The translations under genes and the position numbers were made by a program. 64,000 nucleotides of DNA from JBDTSW01 sp051004675 (GTDB taxonomy: Bacteria > Actinomycetota > Thermoleophilia > Solirubrobacterales > 70-9), in the NCBI GenBank assembly GCA_051004675.1, contig JBPCKC010000005.1, forward strand, positions 12,476 through 76,475, read 5' to 3'. Below the pieces are notes generated by a model. That model searched no databases. It was not told the DNA's origin and saw only the letters and a list, made by a program, of their open reading frames with translations. Positions 1-7,800 of the stretch are shown here, one piece after another (positions within the stretch are counted from its first letter, which is position 1; every line of letters starts with the position of its first letter).

Positions 1-228
1 GCCCATAGCGTGATCAACCATTCCGCTGGCTCCTACGTGATCGGAGACATCCATACGAACACGATTGAGGGGTTCTTCGGGAACCTCAAGACCGGGATGC
101 GAGGGGCCTACAAGAAGGTCTCGCGCAAGTGGCTTCAGTCCTACTTGGACGAGTTCACTTGGCGGCACAATGCGCAGCGTCAGGGCGGAGCGCTGTTCGA
201 TCAGTTGCTCGGCCGTGCGGTCCGGTAG
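1..228 (+). CDS. IS1595-family transposase, C-terminal end (cut by window start)
   Basis: The reading frame is open from base 1 to a TAG at 226-228, so the gene continues off the left edge. The visible 75 residues contain HTNTIEGFFGNLKTGMRG, then a Lys/Arg-rich stretch and YLDEFTWRHN. This is the typical end of ISXO2/IS1595-type DDE transposases, with the catalytic Glu in the NxxEGFF segment. In that family the enzyme cuts and joins the element's ends. Only the C-terminus is visible, so whether the copy is intact cannot be judged. No inverted terminal repeat or target duplication could be confirmed after the stop. With the adjacent DUF3800 gene it marks the first 2 kb as accessory DNA. Confidence 0.85.
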   Translation, partial: AHSVINHSAGSYVIGDIHTNTIEGFFGNLKTGMRGAYKKVSRKWLQSYLDEFTWRHNAQRQGGALFDQLLGRAVR

Positions 229-255
229 GCTCATAGGGAGGTCTGTTAGGCTCCG

Positions 256-278
256 CAGTCGTCAGACTCTGACGACTG
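256..278. repeat. Perfect 11-bp inverted repeat downstream of the transposase
   Basis: The arms CAGTCGTCAGA and TCTGACGACTG are separated by one base. As RNA this would form a 10-bp stem with a 3-nt loop. It starts 28 bp after the transposase stop and has no U-tract, so it could be an element-end structure, a protein-binding palindrome or a weak terminator. The palindrome is certain; its role is not. Confidence 0.5.
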
Positions 279-346
279 AATTTGCTGATAGTCTTCTCAC
301 TTGATTGCTCGGTCGGCCCCCGGTAGAGGGGTAGCGGGCTGAGCGC

Positions 347-376
347 CGCTAAGCCCGTCATTTGGCGGGCTTAGCG
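347..376 (+). terminator. Stem-loop ahead of the DUF3800 gene, terminator-like
   Basis: The arms CGCTAAGCCCG and CGGGCTTAGCG pair perfectly over 11 bp around an 8-nt loop and are followed by CTTTAG. The structure lies 22 bp before the DUF3800 start and could end transcription coming from the transposase. The following T-run is short, so an intrinsic terminator is only probable. Confidence 0.45.
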
Positions 377-398
377 CTTTAGTGGCAGACTCGGGTTT

Positions 399-1208
399 GT
401 GCCACTCCGCAACGAGGACTACATCGGGTTCTTGGACGAATCCGGGGAAGATGGCCTGCAAGTGGTCTCGGGTGTGCTAATCCCGGCTCGGTGGCTCCGA
501 TCAGCAGAACGTCGGTGGCACGACTTCGTGAGAGACCGTCTCGGCAGTCGCTCCGGTCGTCGCGAGGTCAAAGGCAAAGAGCTAGTTCGCGGCGAAGGTG
601 CTGCCCTGCATGCCCAAAGACGCCTTTTGGCGAGTGGTCACCCACCGATTTCAGCGAAGGGGGCTGGCCAACAGTTCTTCCGAAACGCGCTCAATCACAT
701 CGCAAGCATCTACGAAGTGAGAACCCTGTCGGTTGGCCTCCACACGAACCGACCGCTTGAGGCCTATCAGCTCTGGTACTGGCTGATGTCGGGGCTGTTG
801 GTTGAGAAGGCCCGGGCTCCACGGCCTCGCCTTCCCCTCATTGTGATCGATGGCGAAGATGCCAAGTTCCGAGCCTCCTGGGATCTCATCACCTATCGGT
901 TCTACAAGGCGTTCCCGAGATGCCAACCCTATGTGGGTGCAGGGAATAGCTGGTTCGTTGGCGGTGCGATTCATCAAGATAGCCAGCTTCACCCGTTCAT
1001 CCAGATGGCAGATTTGGTGGCCGGAGCGGCACGACACTCCATCGCCCAACGGCAGCCTTACGCGAGTTGGTACGCGAACCACCTAAAGGGCCACGCGCGA
1101 TCGCTGGGGAGACAGATCGATGTGTCAGCGCGGGCCACCGCGCAGCTACGTAGCCGCGACCCCCAGGACACCAAAGGGATCGGCTGGCCAAACGCTCTAG
1201 TTCCCTGA
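399..1208 (+). CDS. DUF3800 domain protein
   Basis: A 269-residue protein starting at a GTG. The N-terminus has the family signature YIGFLDESGE, with an Asp expected to bind metal. The middle has a hydrophobic strand ending in IDGE (about residues 150-153), and the C-terminal part has HPFIQMADLVAGA. These acidic clusters fit the DUF3800 family, which has an RNase H-like fold and is often found near mobile elements and plasmids; its activity is not established. It sits next to a transposase end and converges on a 50-residue basic protein whose 3' end it overlaps by 12 bp. No U-tract terminator follows. The family call is firm; a nuclease or defence role is inference. Confidence 0.8.
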   Translation: MPLRNEDYIGFLDESGEDGLQVVSGVLIPARWLRSAERRWHDFVRDRLGSRSGRREVKGKELVRGEGAALHAQRRLLASGHPPISAKGAGQQFFRNALNHIASIYEVRTLSVGLHTNRPLEAYQLWYWLMSGLLVEKARAPRPRLPLIVIDGEDAKFRASWDLITYRFYKAFPRCQPYVGAGNSWFVGGAIHQDSQLHPFIQMADLVAGAARHSIAQRQPYASWYANHLKGHARSLGRQIDVSARATAQLRSRDPQDTKGIGWPNALVP

Positions 1209-1349
1209 GCGCCGCTTTCCGCCGGAAACGCGCTGAAGCAACGCATCAAATGCCTTGCGCTTAGGCACCGGAATCTCGAGCGGCTTGGCCGGCTCGCCTG
1301 TGCGCTTGTCCTTGCCCCTCGGCTGGGTCTTCTGTTTCTTCTCGGTCAT
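1197..1349 (-). CDS. Small basic protein (50 aa), convergent with DUF3800 gene
   Basis: An ATG-initiated frame of 50 codons ending in TAG. The product is strongly basic: a Lys/Arg/Gln-rich N-terminus (MTEKKQKTQPRGKDKR), a middle segment KPLEIPVPKRKAFDALLQRV and a basic tail GGKRRSGN. The LEIPVPKR..F..LL pattern looks like a conserved short motif followed by an amphipathic helix, not random translation. The gene is small, lysine-rich and overlaps the DUF3800 3' end by 12 bp. An AAGAA stretch directly precedes the ATG, so the ribosome-binding site is weak. I do not recognise the family. A partner or nucleic-acid-binding role is possible but unproven. Confidence 0.55.
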   Translation of the reverse strand: MTEKKQKTQPRGKDKRTGEPAKPLEIPVPKRKAFDALLQRVSGGKRRSGN

Positions 1350-1859
1350 TTCTTCGCGGACTTTGCGACCTTTTCGTTACCCGCTGCGCAGATTCGGGCG
1401 CTCACGCAGGGGGGTTCCGTCTGGCCCGCCCCTCAGCATAGGTGCACCGACCTACCGTCACGCATGATCGGTCCCTACCCGTGAAGCGCGTTGGCACATC
1501 GGTACCGAGTCAGCTAGTGACCCGAAAGGGTCTCGCTCCTCGCCCGAGACACTCGGAGCCGGTGTGGGGTAGCGCCTAGGTCGGCCTTCTTATTCTCCCC
1601 GCTGCGCAACGTCCCTCCCACGGGGTCGGTTGCCTGGATCTGGCAGCGGTTCTTTGACGCTTGCGGCTGAACACTCCTCCGCGCTCACCTGGGTATGCGG
1701 CAGAGTCGCACTCGGTGCGGACAGCATCCCGACACCCCGGTGATGGAGCTGGCGGGCCTGCTTGCCATGCTGTTCTAGAGGATACATGTTCTGAAGGTAT
1801 ATATGTGAGCGCCGTCACACACACCCGGCGGCCCGAGCGTCGTCGGCCGAGCGGCGTGC
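1350..1859. other. 510-bp stretch without a recognisable gene
   Basis: Neither strand shows a frame with convincing protein character. The segment contains a short hairpin GACCC-GAAA-GGGTC near 1518-1531. Around 1779-1808 there is an unusually AT-rich patch (ACATGTTCTGAAGGTATATATG) that could hold a promoter or a protein-binding site. Together with the transposase end it looks like decayed or accessory intergenic DNA. Confidence 0.5.
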
Positions 1860-3392
1860 TCACGGCTCGAGCCCCTCGGCGTAGGCGTCGCGGCAGCGCT
1901 CTATCGCCCACCAGAGGCTGTGTTCGCGCATCGGCGTGGGGCTCTGAGCCCGGCCCTTCAGCTCCTGATGGCGGCGTCGCGCGGCAGCGCTCCCTCCGTA
2001 ACCCGGAACGGCGCGTGCGAGCCCATGGGCCCGGACCGCAAGGCGGCGCCCCCGAACCGATGCGCGGTCGAGGCGCGGGCTGACCCGCCGGCGAGGCTCC
2101 CCGAGCGCCACGCGGTTGCGGCGAAGCCAGGCGGTGAAGTCGCGCATCGACTCGGGACGCAAAAACCGCGGGTCGCGATGGGGCGTGAGCCGGGCCACGG
2201 CGCTCTTTCGCTGGCCGAAGGACTCCCGCGGGACGCCGTCCTCTTCGACGATCCGCCTGGGCACCGGCCGGCTGTACTCCTCGCCGGCCACCCAGGGCTC
2301 CATCTCCCGTGAGCGCGCGATCGCTACGACATCGTCAACCTCCCTCGCGGCCCAGAAGGTCGCCGCGCAGTTGACGAAGCCGGCGTGCAGCCGGTACTCG
2401 CTCAGGCCCAGGCCGGAGGCGTCCTTGCGAACGATGTCCGGGCCGAGGTGCTCCCAGTCCGGGTTCCAGATCGAGTCGCCGTAGAAGCCGGTCACCAGCA
2501 CCGCGCCGCGCAGCTCCTCGCGCGCGCCGTGGAAGCCCACCAGGCCGCTGCCGCGCCCGACGGCGAGAAACGGCGCCTCGGGCGGGAACCCGCTGTCGGG
2601 TGCCGCCCGCCAGGCCTCGAGGTCGATCACCACGGGCTCGATTCCGAGCGCGCGGGCGACCGGGACCCCGCTGTCGGGACGGCCGGTGGCGTTGGTCTCG
2701 AAGCACAGGGCCCGAGCGCAGCCCGCCCGGGCGGCCAGCGCCGTACAGGCATTCGCGTCATAGCCGGACGAGAGGGTCCCGAGGAACTCCAGCGGCTGGG
2801 CCCGGCCCGGATCCGCCATGTTGCGGGCCAGCGCCGCGAAGCCGTCGGCGAGGAACGCCCGGTAGCTCTCGAAGTCCTGGAAGCCCGCTCCGACGCGCGC
2901 CTTCTCACGGCGCTCGAGCCGGCGGCCGTCCCAGGCAAGGTTGTGGAAGTAGGTCAGTTGCAGGGGGCCGTGGCTGGTGCGCACGGAGTCGATGCACTCG
3001 GAGAGCCCGCGCGAGATCGAGGCCAGCTTGCCCTTGTAGCGGACCGCCCGCCGCTCGCGGATGCTCGCGCCCGCCGCGGCCAGCGGTGCGAACAGCGAGT
3101 TCGAGACCAGCGCGCCGCCGTCGGCGAGCTCGAGCGACGCGAGCCGGTCGACCGTGGTGCTCGGCGGCACGAACACCGCTTCGTCGCCTCGCATGCGCAC
3201 GCCCGAGCCCGCGACGATCGGGACACGGTCGATGTCGCCGGCCGCGAAGTCCCCGGTCCAGCACCCCTCGACCGCGTGGTCGCCGGCGACCTCGACCATC
3301 GGCCCGTGCACCAGCTCGACCGTCTCCGGGCCGCAGCGCGCGAGCCAGGCCAGCGGTGGCCAGCCGTCGATCTCCCTTGCCTCGAGGCGCAC
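1860..3392 (-). CDS. Asparagine-synthetase-like PP-loop protein
   Basis: A 510-residue protein starting at a GTG that lies exactly 6 nt after a TAGGCT -10 box, implying a leaderless mRNA. The central GTLSSGYDANACTALA (about residues 205-220) matches the ATP-pyrophosphatase loop (SGGxDS/SSGYDS) of class B asparagine synthetases and related amidotransferases. The N-terminal Cys of the glutaminase domain is absent, so any ligase activity would need another nitrogen donor. A following segment (RALCFETNATGRPDSG) resembles the second strand of the nucleotide-binding domain. The last 80 residues are Arg-rich and not recognisable. Such proteins occur near surface polysaccharide and modification genes, but the neighbours here are not informative. 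The substrate is unknown. Confidence 0.5.
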   Translation of the reverse strand: MRLEAREIDGWPPLAWLARCGPETVELVHGPMVEVAGDHAVEGCWTGDFAAGDIDRVPIVAGSGVRMRGDEAVFVPPSTTVDRLASLELADGGALVSNSLFAPLAAAGASIRERRAVRYKGKLASISRGLSECIDSVRTSHGPLQLTYFHNLAWDGRRLERREKARVGAGFQDFESYRAFLADGFAALARNMADPGRAQPLEFLGTLSSGYDANACTALAARAGCARALCFETNATGRPDSGVPVARALGIEPVVIDLEAWRAAPDSGFPPEAPFLAVGRGSGLVGFHGAREELRGAVLVTGFYGDSIWNPDWEHLGPDIVRKDASGLGLSEYRLHAGFVNCAATFWAAREVDDVVAIARSREMEPWVAGEEYSRPVPRRIVEEDGVPRESFGQRKSAVARLTPHRDPRFLRPESMRDFTAWLRRNRVALGEPRRRVSPRLDRASVRGRRLAVRAHGLARAVPGYGGSAAARRRHQELKGRAQSPTPMREHSLWWAIERCRDAYAEGLEP

Positions 3393-3398
3393 CTGCGC

Positions 3399-3404
3399 AG
3401 CCTA
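3399..3404 (-). promoter_or_regulatory. -10 box (TAGGCT) of leaderless asparagine-synthetase-like gene
   Basis: Read on the minus strand, TAGGCT lies 6 nt before the GTG start. This would put the transcription start on the first base of the start codon. No clear -35 was identified. Confidence 0.5.
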
Positions 3405-3504
3405 CGATCCGCGCCCTCGGCCGGGCCTAGATGAGCAATGCCACGACTTCACGCACGCGGATGACGCCTGGGCAGCGTCGCCGGATCGCGGCCGTCGAGA
3501 CTCA

Positions 3505-3524
3505 CCCGTAGTCACGACTACGGG
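3505..3524. repeat. Perfect inverted repeat in intergenic region
   Basis: CCCGTAGTC and GACTACGGG flank a 2-base centre. It lies in the 269-bp gap between two divergent genes, where no other gene is visible. It may be an operator for one of them or a cruciform; no flanking promoter was clear enough to decide. Confidence 0.4.
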
Positions 3525-3661
3525 CTTCGCTCGCCGGCCACGCCCGGCTCGCTTCCAGGCGCCCCCACGCACGCGAGGCCGTGAAATTGATCATCTAGCT
3601 CCTTCCCTGCAAGCTCCGTTGCAGCGCAGGAGCTCCCCGTGCCTGGGCGAAGCCTGCCTTT

Positions 3662-5578
3662 ATGCGCGATCTTGTCGTTCGAGAGGCCCTGCTGGAGATG
3701 TCCCGCGATGCCGCCAAGCGGTTTCGCGAACTGGTAGCGGCGGGGGAGGAGATTCCCTACGACATTCGTGAGTCGGGCGACGGCTCGCCGCTGCCTCAGT
3801 ACGTGCCCCTGACCGAGCGGTTCGTGCGCGATCACGCTTCCGTGCTGCGCGAGCTGGACTCGTTCGGCTCGGCGTGCGCTGCGATCGAGGCGGCCGAGCT
3901 AGCCGGGCCGTACCTGGAGGACAACGGAATCGCGCCCCCCTCCGACGCCCGGCGCCGCGCCGAGCTGGCGGGCGTGGTGTTCCTGGCCAGGATGTGGATG
4001 GACTCGACCGACTTCTCCCTGGACGACGAACGCCTGCGGGCCTCGATCTCCGAGCTCGAGGCCAACGCCGACGCGAACGTGGGCGAGATCGAGATCGTCG
4101 TCCCTCTGCGCGGCCTGCGCATGGAGGGCACGCGCATCGACCTGGCCACGGGGACGATTGTGCGCGCCGACACCGTGGACGTGCCGGCCGAGGCACGCGC
4201 CTCCGAAGCTTCCGGCGGCGCCGGGTGGGAGCCGACCTTCCTCGCGGCCGCAAGGGTCCACGCGAACCACGAGGACGAGGACGACGAGCCAGGCGCGGGG
4301 ACGCGCACCGTCGCCGCCTTCCGCGAGATGATCACCGCTCTTCGCCTGTTCAAGGCGGGGGGAGTCGCCCTCGGCCCGCACGCCTGGACCCGGGCCGGGT
4401 CCGGCCGCTGGCGGCGCATCTCCACCGGCGCCGGGCGCCCGCGCCCCGGCGGATACCGCCTGGCCGAGACCGAGCTGGGAGCACTTGCCGCCTTCTCTCG
4501 CGGGATCCGCAGCCGCCCCGGCGGCGAAGGGTCCCAGAATGGCCGCGGCGGCCTCGCGCGCGCCATCTCCCGCTTCGAAGCGGGCCTCGAGCGGACGGTC
4601 GCCATCGACGCCTTGAACGACCACCTTCTCGCCCTGCGGTTCCTGCTGGAGGGCGGCGGCCCCGCCGAACTCGGTCTGGCGATGCGCGTCGCATCGCTCT
4701 GCGCCGAGCCCGATCAACGCAGCGAGGTGAAGTCCGTGATCGACCAAGCCCTCGCACTCGAGCGAGAGCTTTGGAGCGGCGAGCCGCCCGCGGCGCAGGC
4801 CGATGACGCCAGCCCCGCCGAGACTGCACTCGCCGTCGAGGAGCTCGCGCGCGCCATCTTGAAGGACGCGGCCTGCGGCCACCTGGGCGCCGACCTGCGC
4901 GCCACCGCGGACGAGATCCTCCTCGCCGACGGACTGGCCGTGGGCGACGGCGCGACCGGCCAGCGCGGCGAAACCGCCGAGTGGTCGGCGGGCGAAGACG
5001 GGTGGGAGGAGGCAAACGCGGACGTCGAGGCGGAAGCACCGAGCGCGGGGCCAGATCCCGTAGCCGAGCCGGCATTCGAGCTTTCTGCCCAGCAGGGGTC
5101 TGACCCCTCGAGCGACCGCGACCCCCTCGACCGCGACCCCCTCGACGCCACATTCGACTGGCAGTCCCTCCCGCTGGACCACACCCGCATGCCGACGGCT
5201 ACCGAGGAGCCCCGAAACGAGCTCGACACCGACGACGGCCCCCGGTATGGCCGCTTTGCCCCGGTCGTGCCCGACTCGGACTGGAACTCCGATTCAGAGC
5301 CCGAGATGAAGGTGATCCGCGAGCCGGCCCGAATGACTCTCCATCGCAACGCCGACGAAAAGGAGACGCAGATGATCGAGGCCGATACCCCGCAGCAAGC
5401 CCCCCCGCGGATCGCGGAGTCGGGCGGCCCCGTCGCGCGTCTGCTCGCTCTCCACTCCGTCGAGCGCGAGGCAACGGCCTCTCGAGTGGCCAACCTCTTT
5501 CCGGCGCCCGAGACGACCGAGTGGAGCGTGCGGGAGATCGCCTACGACCGCACCCGTCGCTCCCAGGCCGCCTCGTAG
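3662..5578 (+). CDS. Uncharacterised 638-residue protein with acidic, disordered C-terminal third
   Basis: I do not recognise a domain. Residues 1 to about 400 look folded and mainly helical, with a repeated FREMITALRLFK-type helix and a middle segment of beta character around EIEIVVPLRGLRMEG. Residues about 440-560 are acidic, rich in Pro/Asp/Glu and low in complexity, with a tandem DRDPLDRDPLD repeat. No signal peptide or membrane segment is evident, so it is probably cytosolic. The start has no clear Shine-Dalgarno site. It converges on the ArsA-like ATPase pair, with a hairpin element between the two 3' ends. The disordered part carries a 15-bp palindromic sequence that also occurs in the FtsZ extension 4 kb away. 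Confidence 0.55.
   Translation: MRDLVVREALLEMSRDAAKRFRELVAAGEEIPYDIRESGDGSPLPQYVPLTERFVRDHASVLRELDSFGSACAAIEAAELAGPYLEDNGIAPPSDARRRAELAGVVFLARMWMDSTDFSLDDERLRASISELEANADANVGEIEIVVPLRGLRMEGTRIDLATGTIVRADTVDVPAEARASEASGGAGWEPTFLAAARVHANHEDEDDEPGAGTRTVAAFREMITALRLFKAGGVALGPHAWTRAGSGRWRRISTGAGRPRPGGYRLAETELGALAAFSRGIRSRPGGEGSQNGRGGLARAISRFEAGLERTVAIDALNDHLLALRFLLEGGGPAELGLAMRVASLCAEPDQRSEVKSVIDQALALERELWSGEPPAAQADDASPAETALAVEELARAILKDAACGHLGADLRATADEILLADGLAVGDGATGQRGETAEWSAGEDGWEEANADVEAEAPSAGPDPVAEPAFELSAQQGSDPSSDRDPLDRDPLDATFDWQSLPLDHTRMPTATEEPRNELDTDDGPRYGRFAPVVPDSDWNSDSEPEMKVIREPARMTLHRNADEKETQMIEADTPQQAPPRIAESGGPVARLLALHSVEREATASRVANLFPAPETTEWSVREIAYDRTRRSQAAS
5094..5109. repeat. Palindromic GGGGTCTGACCCCTC repeat, copy 1 (inside coding sequence)
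   Basis: AGGGGTC-T-GACCCCT is a perfect 7-bp palindrome encoding GSDPS in the disordered part of the 638-residue protein. The same 15 bases recur at 9178-9192, in the same reading frame. It may be a dispersed palindromic sequence tolerated in disordered coding regions. Confidence 0.5.
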
Positions 5579-5582
5579 AAAC

Positions 5583-5631
5583 GTTCGTTGTCACTTCAGG
5601 GTCGCTCAGCGACCCTCAGCCGACAACGAAC
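5583..5631. terminator. Bidirectional hairpin element, copy A of a 41-bp repeat
   Basis: Nested inverted repeats lie between two convergent genes. The outer arms are GTTCGTTGTC and GACAACGAAC; the inner arms AGGGTCGCT and AGCGACCCT enclose a single C. It begins 5 bp after one stop and 21 bp before the other gene's stop, so a bidirectional terminator is likely. The core TTGTCAC to CCGACAACG (41 bp) matches a second copy at about 24 kb at roughly 32 of 41 positions, with identical ends. Confidence 0.6.
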
Positions 5632-5651
5632 AGGGCGGGCGGGGCGGCTCG

Positions 5652-6809
5652 CTACGTCTCCGCGGCGATTCGCTCCCGCTCCGTGGCGCCGTCGGCGAAC
5701 AGGTACCGGTTGATCTCCATCAGGCCTGCGAGGTCGTGGACGTCGGTGTCCAGGTAGGGGACCTCGATGACCGCCCGGGTGCGCATCTCCCGGCTCAGGT
5801 GCTCGACGTTTCGGCGGTCGCGCCCGGCGAGCGCGTTGTAGTCGGCGAAGTTGGAGGCGACCCGATCGGCGAGGTCGTCGTCGCCCAGCTCTCCGGCGAG
5901 CGCCTCGCGCAGCGACTGCTCCGATTCCGGCAGCTCGCCCGCGAGCGTGTAGTGCACCTTGTTGACGATCACTCCACCGAACGGGAGCTTGGCCTCGACG
6001 AGCTTGCGGTGGAAGTAGACGGCCTCGGAGATGGGCTCGCCCTGCGGGCCGCACACGACGAGGAACGTGGACCGCTCGTCGGCGAGTAGCTCGTTCACCC
6101 GCTTCGCGCGCTCGCGGAAGCCGCCGACCATGCCGCTGAACGCCTGGAAGAACTCCTGAAGGTCGTTCAGCAGGTCCATGCCGGTTATTCGCTTCAGCAC
6201 CGAGAGGGCCATCGATGTGCCGCCGCCGATGACCTTCGTCGCGAAGCCCGTGGGCCTCAGGAACACCTGTAGGGAGCGGCCCTCGATGAACTGGGTGAGC
6301 CGGCGAGGAGCCTCCAGGAAGTCCAGGGCATTGCGGCTGGGCGGGGTGTCCAGCACGAGCAGGTCGTAGCGGTCCTCCGCCCAGATCTCGAAGAGCTTCT
6401 CCATCGCCATGTACTCCTGGGAGCCGGCGAGCGCGCCCGAGAGCTGCTGGTAGATGCGGTTGGAGAGGATGCGCTCGCGGGTCTCCACGTCGGGCGCGTG
6501 GCGGCGGACCACCTCGTCGAAGGTGGCTTTCGCGTCGAGCATCATCGCCCACAGCTCCCCGCCCTGCGAGTCCATTCCGGCCTCCGCGAACAGGCTTGGA
6601 TCCACTTGGCGCTCCGTGTTGCCCAGCTCCGGCAGGCCCAGGGAGTCGGCGAGGCGCTTGGCGGGGTCGATGGTGAGCACGGCGACCTTCTTGCCGCGAG
6701 CCGCCATGCCCGCCGCGATCGCCGCCGACGTCGTCGTCTTTCCGACCCCGCCGGATCCAGCGCAGATGCAGACCCGTTTGCCCTCCAGCAGATCGGAGAC
6801 CCCGGCCAC
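5652..6809 (-). CDS. ArsA/Get3-like ATPase, second gene of a pair (BagB/Rv3680-like)
   Basis: A 385-residue P-loop ATPase of the ArsA/Get3 group. The Walker A is AGSGGVGKTT near residue 20; a switch I region TIDPAKRLADSLG and a Walker B LLVLDTPPSRNALDFL follow. The deviant-Walker signature lysine (KGGVGKT) is replaced by Ser, unlike in its partner. The protein starts at a GTG sharing one base with the upstream gene's TAG (TAGTG), so the two are translationally coupled. A shorter ArsA-like gene followed by a longer one is the arrangement of the mycobacterial Rv3679/Rv3680 pair, described as forming an ATPase complex. No arsenite-binding Cys set is obvious. Complex formation is inferred. Confidence 0.8.
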   Translation of the reverse strand: MAGVSDLLEGKRVCICAGSGGVGKTTTSAAIAAGMAARGKKVAVLTIDPAKRLADSLGLPELGNTERQVDPSLFAEAGMDSQGGELWAMMLDAKATFDEVVRRHAPDVETRERILSNRIYQQLSGALAGSQEYMAMEKLFEIWAEDRYDLLVLDTPPSRNALDFLEAPRRLTQFIEGRSLQVFLRPTGFATKVIGGGTSMALSVLKRITGMDLLNDLQEFFQAFSGMVGGFRERAKRVNELLADERSTFLVVCGPQGEPISEAVYFHRKLVEAKLPFGGVIVNKVHYTLAGELPESEQSLREALAGELGDDDLADRVASNFADYNALAGRDRRNVEHLSREMRTRAVIEVPYLDTDVHDLAGLMEINRYLFADGATERERIAAET

Positions 6810-7729
6810 TACCCGACCTCCGCCGCGAGGCGGCGCACGTGCTCGATCTCGAGCTGCGGCTCGAAGATGAACGGGAGGGTGCTGACAGGCGCCTTGACCA
6901 GCTCCTCCAGACGCGCGAGCTGAACGCGCTGCCCGCTCGCGCGGCGGAGCTGGCTGAGGGCGGCCCGGGAGGCGGCGCGCACAGCGCCGGGCGAGCCGTC
7001 GGCCGCTCGCTCGATCGCCGGAACCTCCGCCTCCGAGAACCGCTGCGGATAGAGCGCGTTCAGGTACACACGGTCCACCGAGGTCCCGACCTCATCGGTG
7101 AGGGCCCGCTCGAGCGAGGCCGACTCGTTGACGGGCATCTCCTCCGGCAGCGCCACGATCGCGACGCCGGTGCGGCGATGATCGGTCAGGAACGCGTCGA
7201 GGGTCTCGGCCTGGGCGCGGATCGGGCCCACGCGCGCGACGGCGGCGAAGGTGCGCGGCGTCTGGAGGAAGCCGACCCCGTGCCCGGTCGCGGGAGCGTC
7301 GACGATGACGGTGTCGTACTCGCGCGCGCCCCTCACCTTGCGGTTCGGCTGCGCCAGCTCCCAGATCTTCCCGATGGTCACGAGCTCGCGCAGGCCTGGG
7401 GTGGCCGCTGCCAGGTAGTTGAAGATCCGCGAGCGGAACAGGAGGTCGCGCATCGCCTTGACCTTGAGCTGGAGCAGGACGTATTCGCGCATGGACTCGT
7501 CCGGGTCGATGGAGATCGCCCAGAGGTTCTCCGCCATCTCAACCTCGTGGAACCCGACCTCGGCCCGGTGAAAGAAGCGCGAGAGACCTTCTTGGGCCGC
7601 GACCTCACACACGATCGCGCGCTTTCCGCGCTGGGCGGCGGCCATCCCCAGCGCCAGCGCGACGGTGGACTTGCCCACGCCGCCCTTGCCGGTGACGATC
7701 ACAAGTCGCTTGTCGAGGAGATCACGCAT
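6809..7729 (-). CDS. ArsA/Get3-like ATPase, first gene of a pair (BagA/Rv3679-like)
   Basis: A 306-residue protein with the full deviant Walker A TGKGGVGKST near residue 14, including the signature Lys that reaches across the dimer interface in MinD/ArsA ATPases. Walker B is DTVIVDAPATGHGVGFL, and the C-terminus has an EPQLEIEHVRRLA helix. It is shorter than Get3 and lacks its tail-anchor-binding insert. It is first in a two-gene operon; the divergent neighbour is the parA-ftsZ operon 71 bp away. Since its partner lacks the signature Lys, a heterodimer with complementary active sites is plausible. The physiological cargo is unknown. Confidence 0.8.
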   Translation of the reverse strand: MRDLLDKRLVIVTGKGGVGKSTVALALGMAAAQRGKRAIVCEVAAQEGLSRFFHRAEVGFHEVEMAENLWAISIDPDESMREYVLLQLKVKAMRDLLFRSRIFNYLAAATPGLRELVTIGKIWELAQPNRKVRGAREYDTVIVDAPATGHGVGFLQTPRTFAAVARVGPIRAQAETLDAFLTDHRRTGVAIVALPEEMPVNESASLERALTDEVGTSVDRVYLNALYPQRFSEAEVPAIERAADGSPGAVRAASRAALSQLRRASGQRVQLARLEELVKAPVSTLPFIFEPQLEIEHVRRLAAEVG

Positions 7730-7800
7730 CGGTCCGGACGGGCGATCTTTTCATCCCAGATGAAGGAATGGCCCATCCCTGTGCGAATAGTCGCGATCAA

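Noticed and set aside
1255..1467. Plus-strand 70-codon frame in the region after DUF3800
   Set aside because: Its composition is Arg/Ser/Pro-rich without protein-like features, and the minus strand here holds a more convincing 50-residue gene.
7768..7800. Upstream ATG for the ParA-like gene
   Set aside because: The 11 added residues (MAHPCANSRDQ) look non-native, and MGLFNRG is a plausible natural start.
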